A program made the translations under genes and the position numbers. Source: an uncultured Eubacteriales bacterium (GTDB lineage Bacteria > Bacillota > Clostridia > Oscillospirales > Oscillospiraceae). Taken from it: a stretch of 14,167 bases of DNA. The notes under the pieces were generated by a model. That model did no database searches. It saw only the letters and a list, made by a program, of their open reading frames with translations, and was not told where the DNA came from. Location: NCBI GenBank assembly GCA_900551495.1, contig URWG01000035.1:1-14167 (forward strand), in the 5' to 3' direction. This document shows positions 14,128 to 14,167 of this stretch, one piece after another; position 1 is the stretch's first letter, and each line of letters starts with the position of its first letter.

Positions 14128-14167
14128 GACCGGCAAGCGGAGAGTCCGTATCCGTAAGGCTCCTTCG

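Overview
The window is GC-rich, densely packed bacterial DNA. Its likely source is a strictly anaerobic, Gram-positive Clostridia (Oscillospiraceae-like) bacterium, probably gut-associated. This rests on four things: a complete clostridial-order rnfCDGEAB operon, a surface protein with three SLH domains, a tandem glycine riboswitch of Firmicutes type before glyA, and strong AGGAGG-type ribosome binding sites. The genus is inference and cannot be fixed from the window.

Layout, left to right. Positions 1-1457 (minus strand) hold a likely operon of a hotdog thioesterase of the FlK type, rimM and the 5' part of trmD, which runs off the left edge. Positions 1458-1617 are a divergent promoter region with one good promoter facing each way. 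Positions 1618-6514 (plus) hold a tight four-gene run: nicotinate phosphoribosyltransferase (pncB), an overlapping small polytopic membrane protein, a secreted SLH protein with a caspase-like (clan CD) peptidase core, and a zinc-ribbon protein with one C-terminal membrane anchor. A small HTH regulator with its own promoter follows (6681-6974). It converges on glyA (7248-8504, minus). The gap between the two holds two near-identical terminator hairpins flanking a 164-bp palindromic repeat element. glyA is preceded by a leader with a tandem glycine riboswitch and an intrinsic terminator. Positions 9063-13940 (plus) carry rnfC, D, G, E, A and B. The first four junctions are 4-bp start/stop overlaps. 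A strong terminator follows, then a second, inverted copy of the repeat element, which loses its match before the right edge.

How the genes work together: Rnf is the membrane ferredoxin:NAD+ oxidoreductase that couples electron flow to ion pumping and is central to energy conservation in anaerobes. pncB salvages nicotinate for the NAD pool that Rnf uses. glyA links serine, glycine and one-carbon folate metabolism and senses glycine through its leader RNA. rimM and trmD serve ribosome and tRNA maturation. The least described parts are the SLH-anchored caspase-like protein with its two partner genes, and the repeat element that sits against terminators in both copies. No phage, plasmid, transposase, CRISPR, tRNA or rRNA features were seen.
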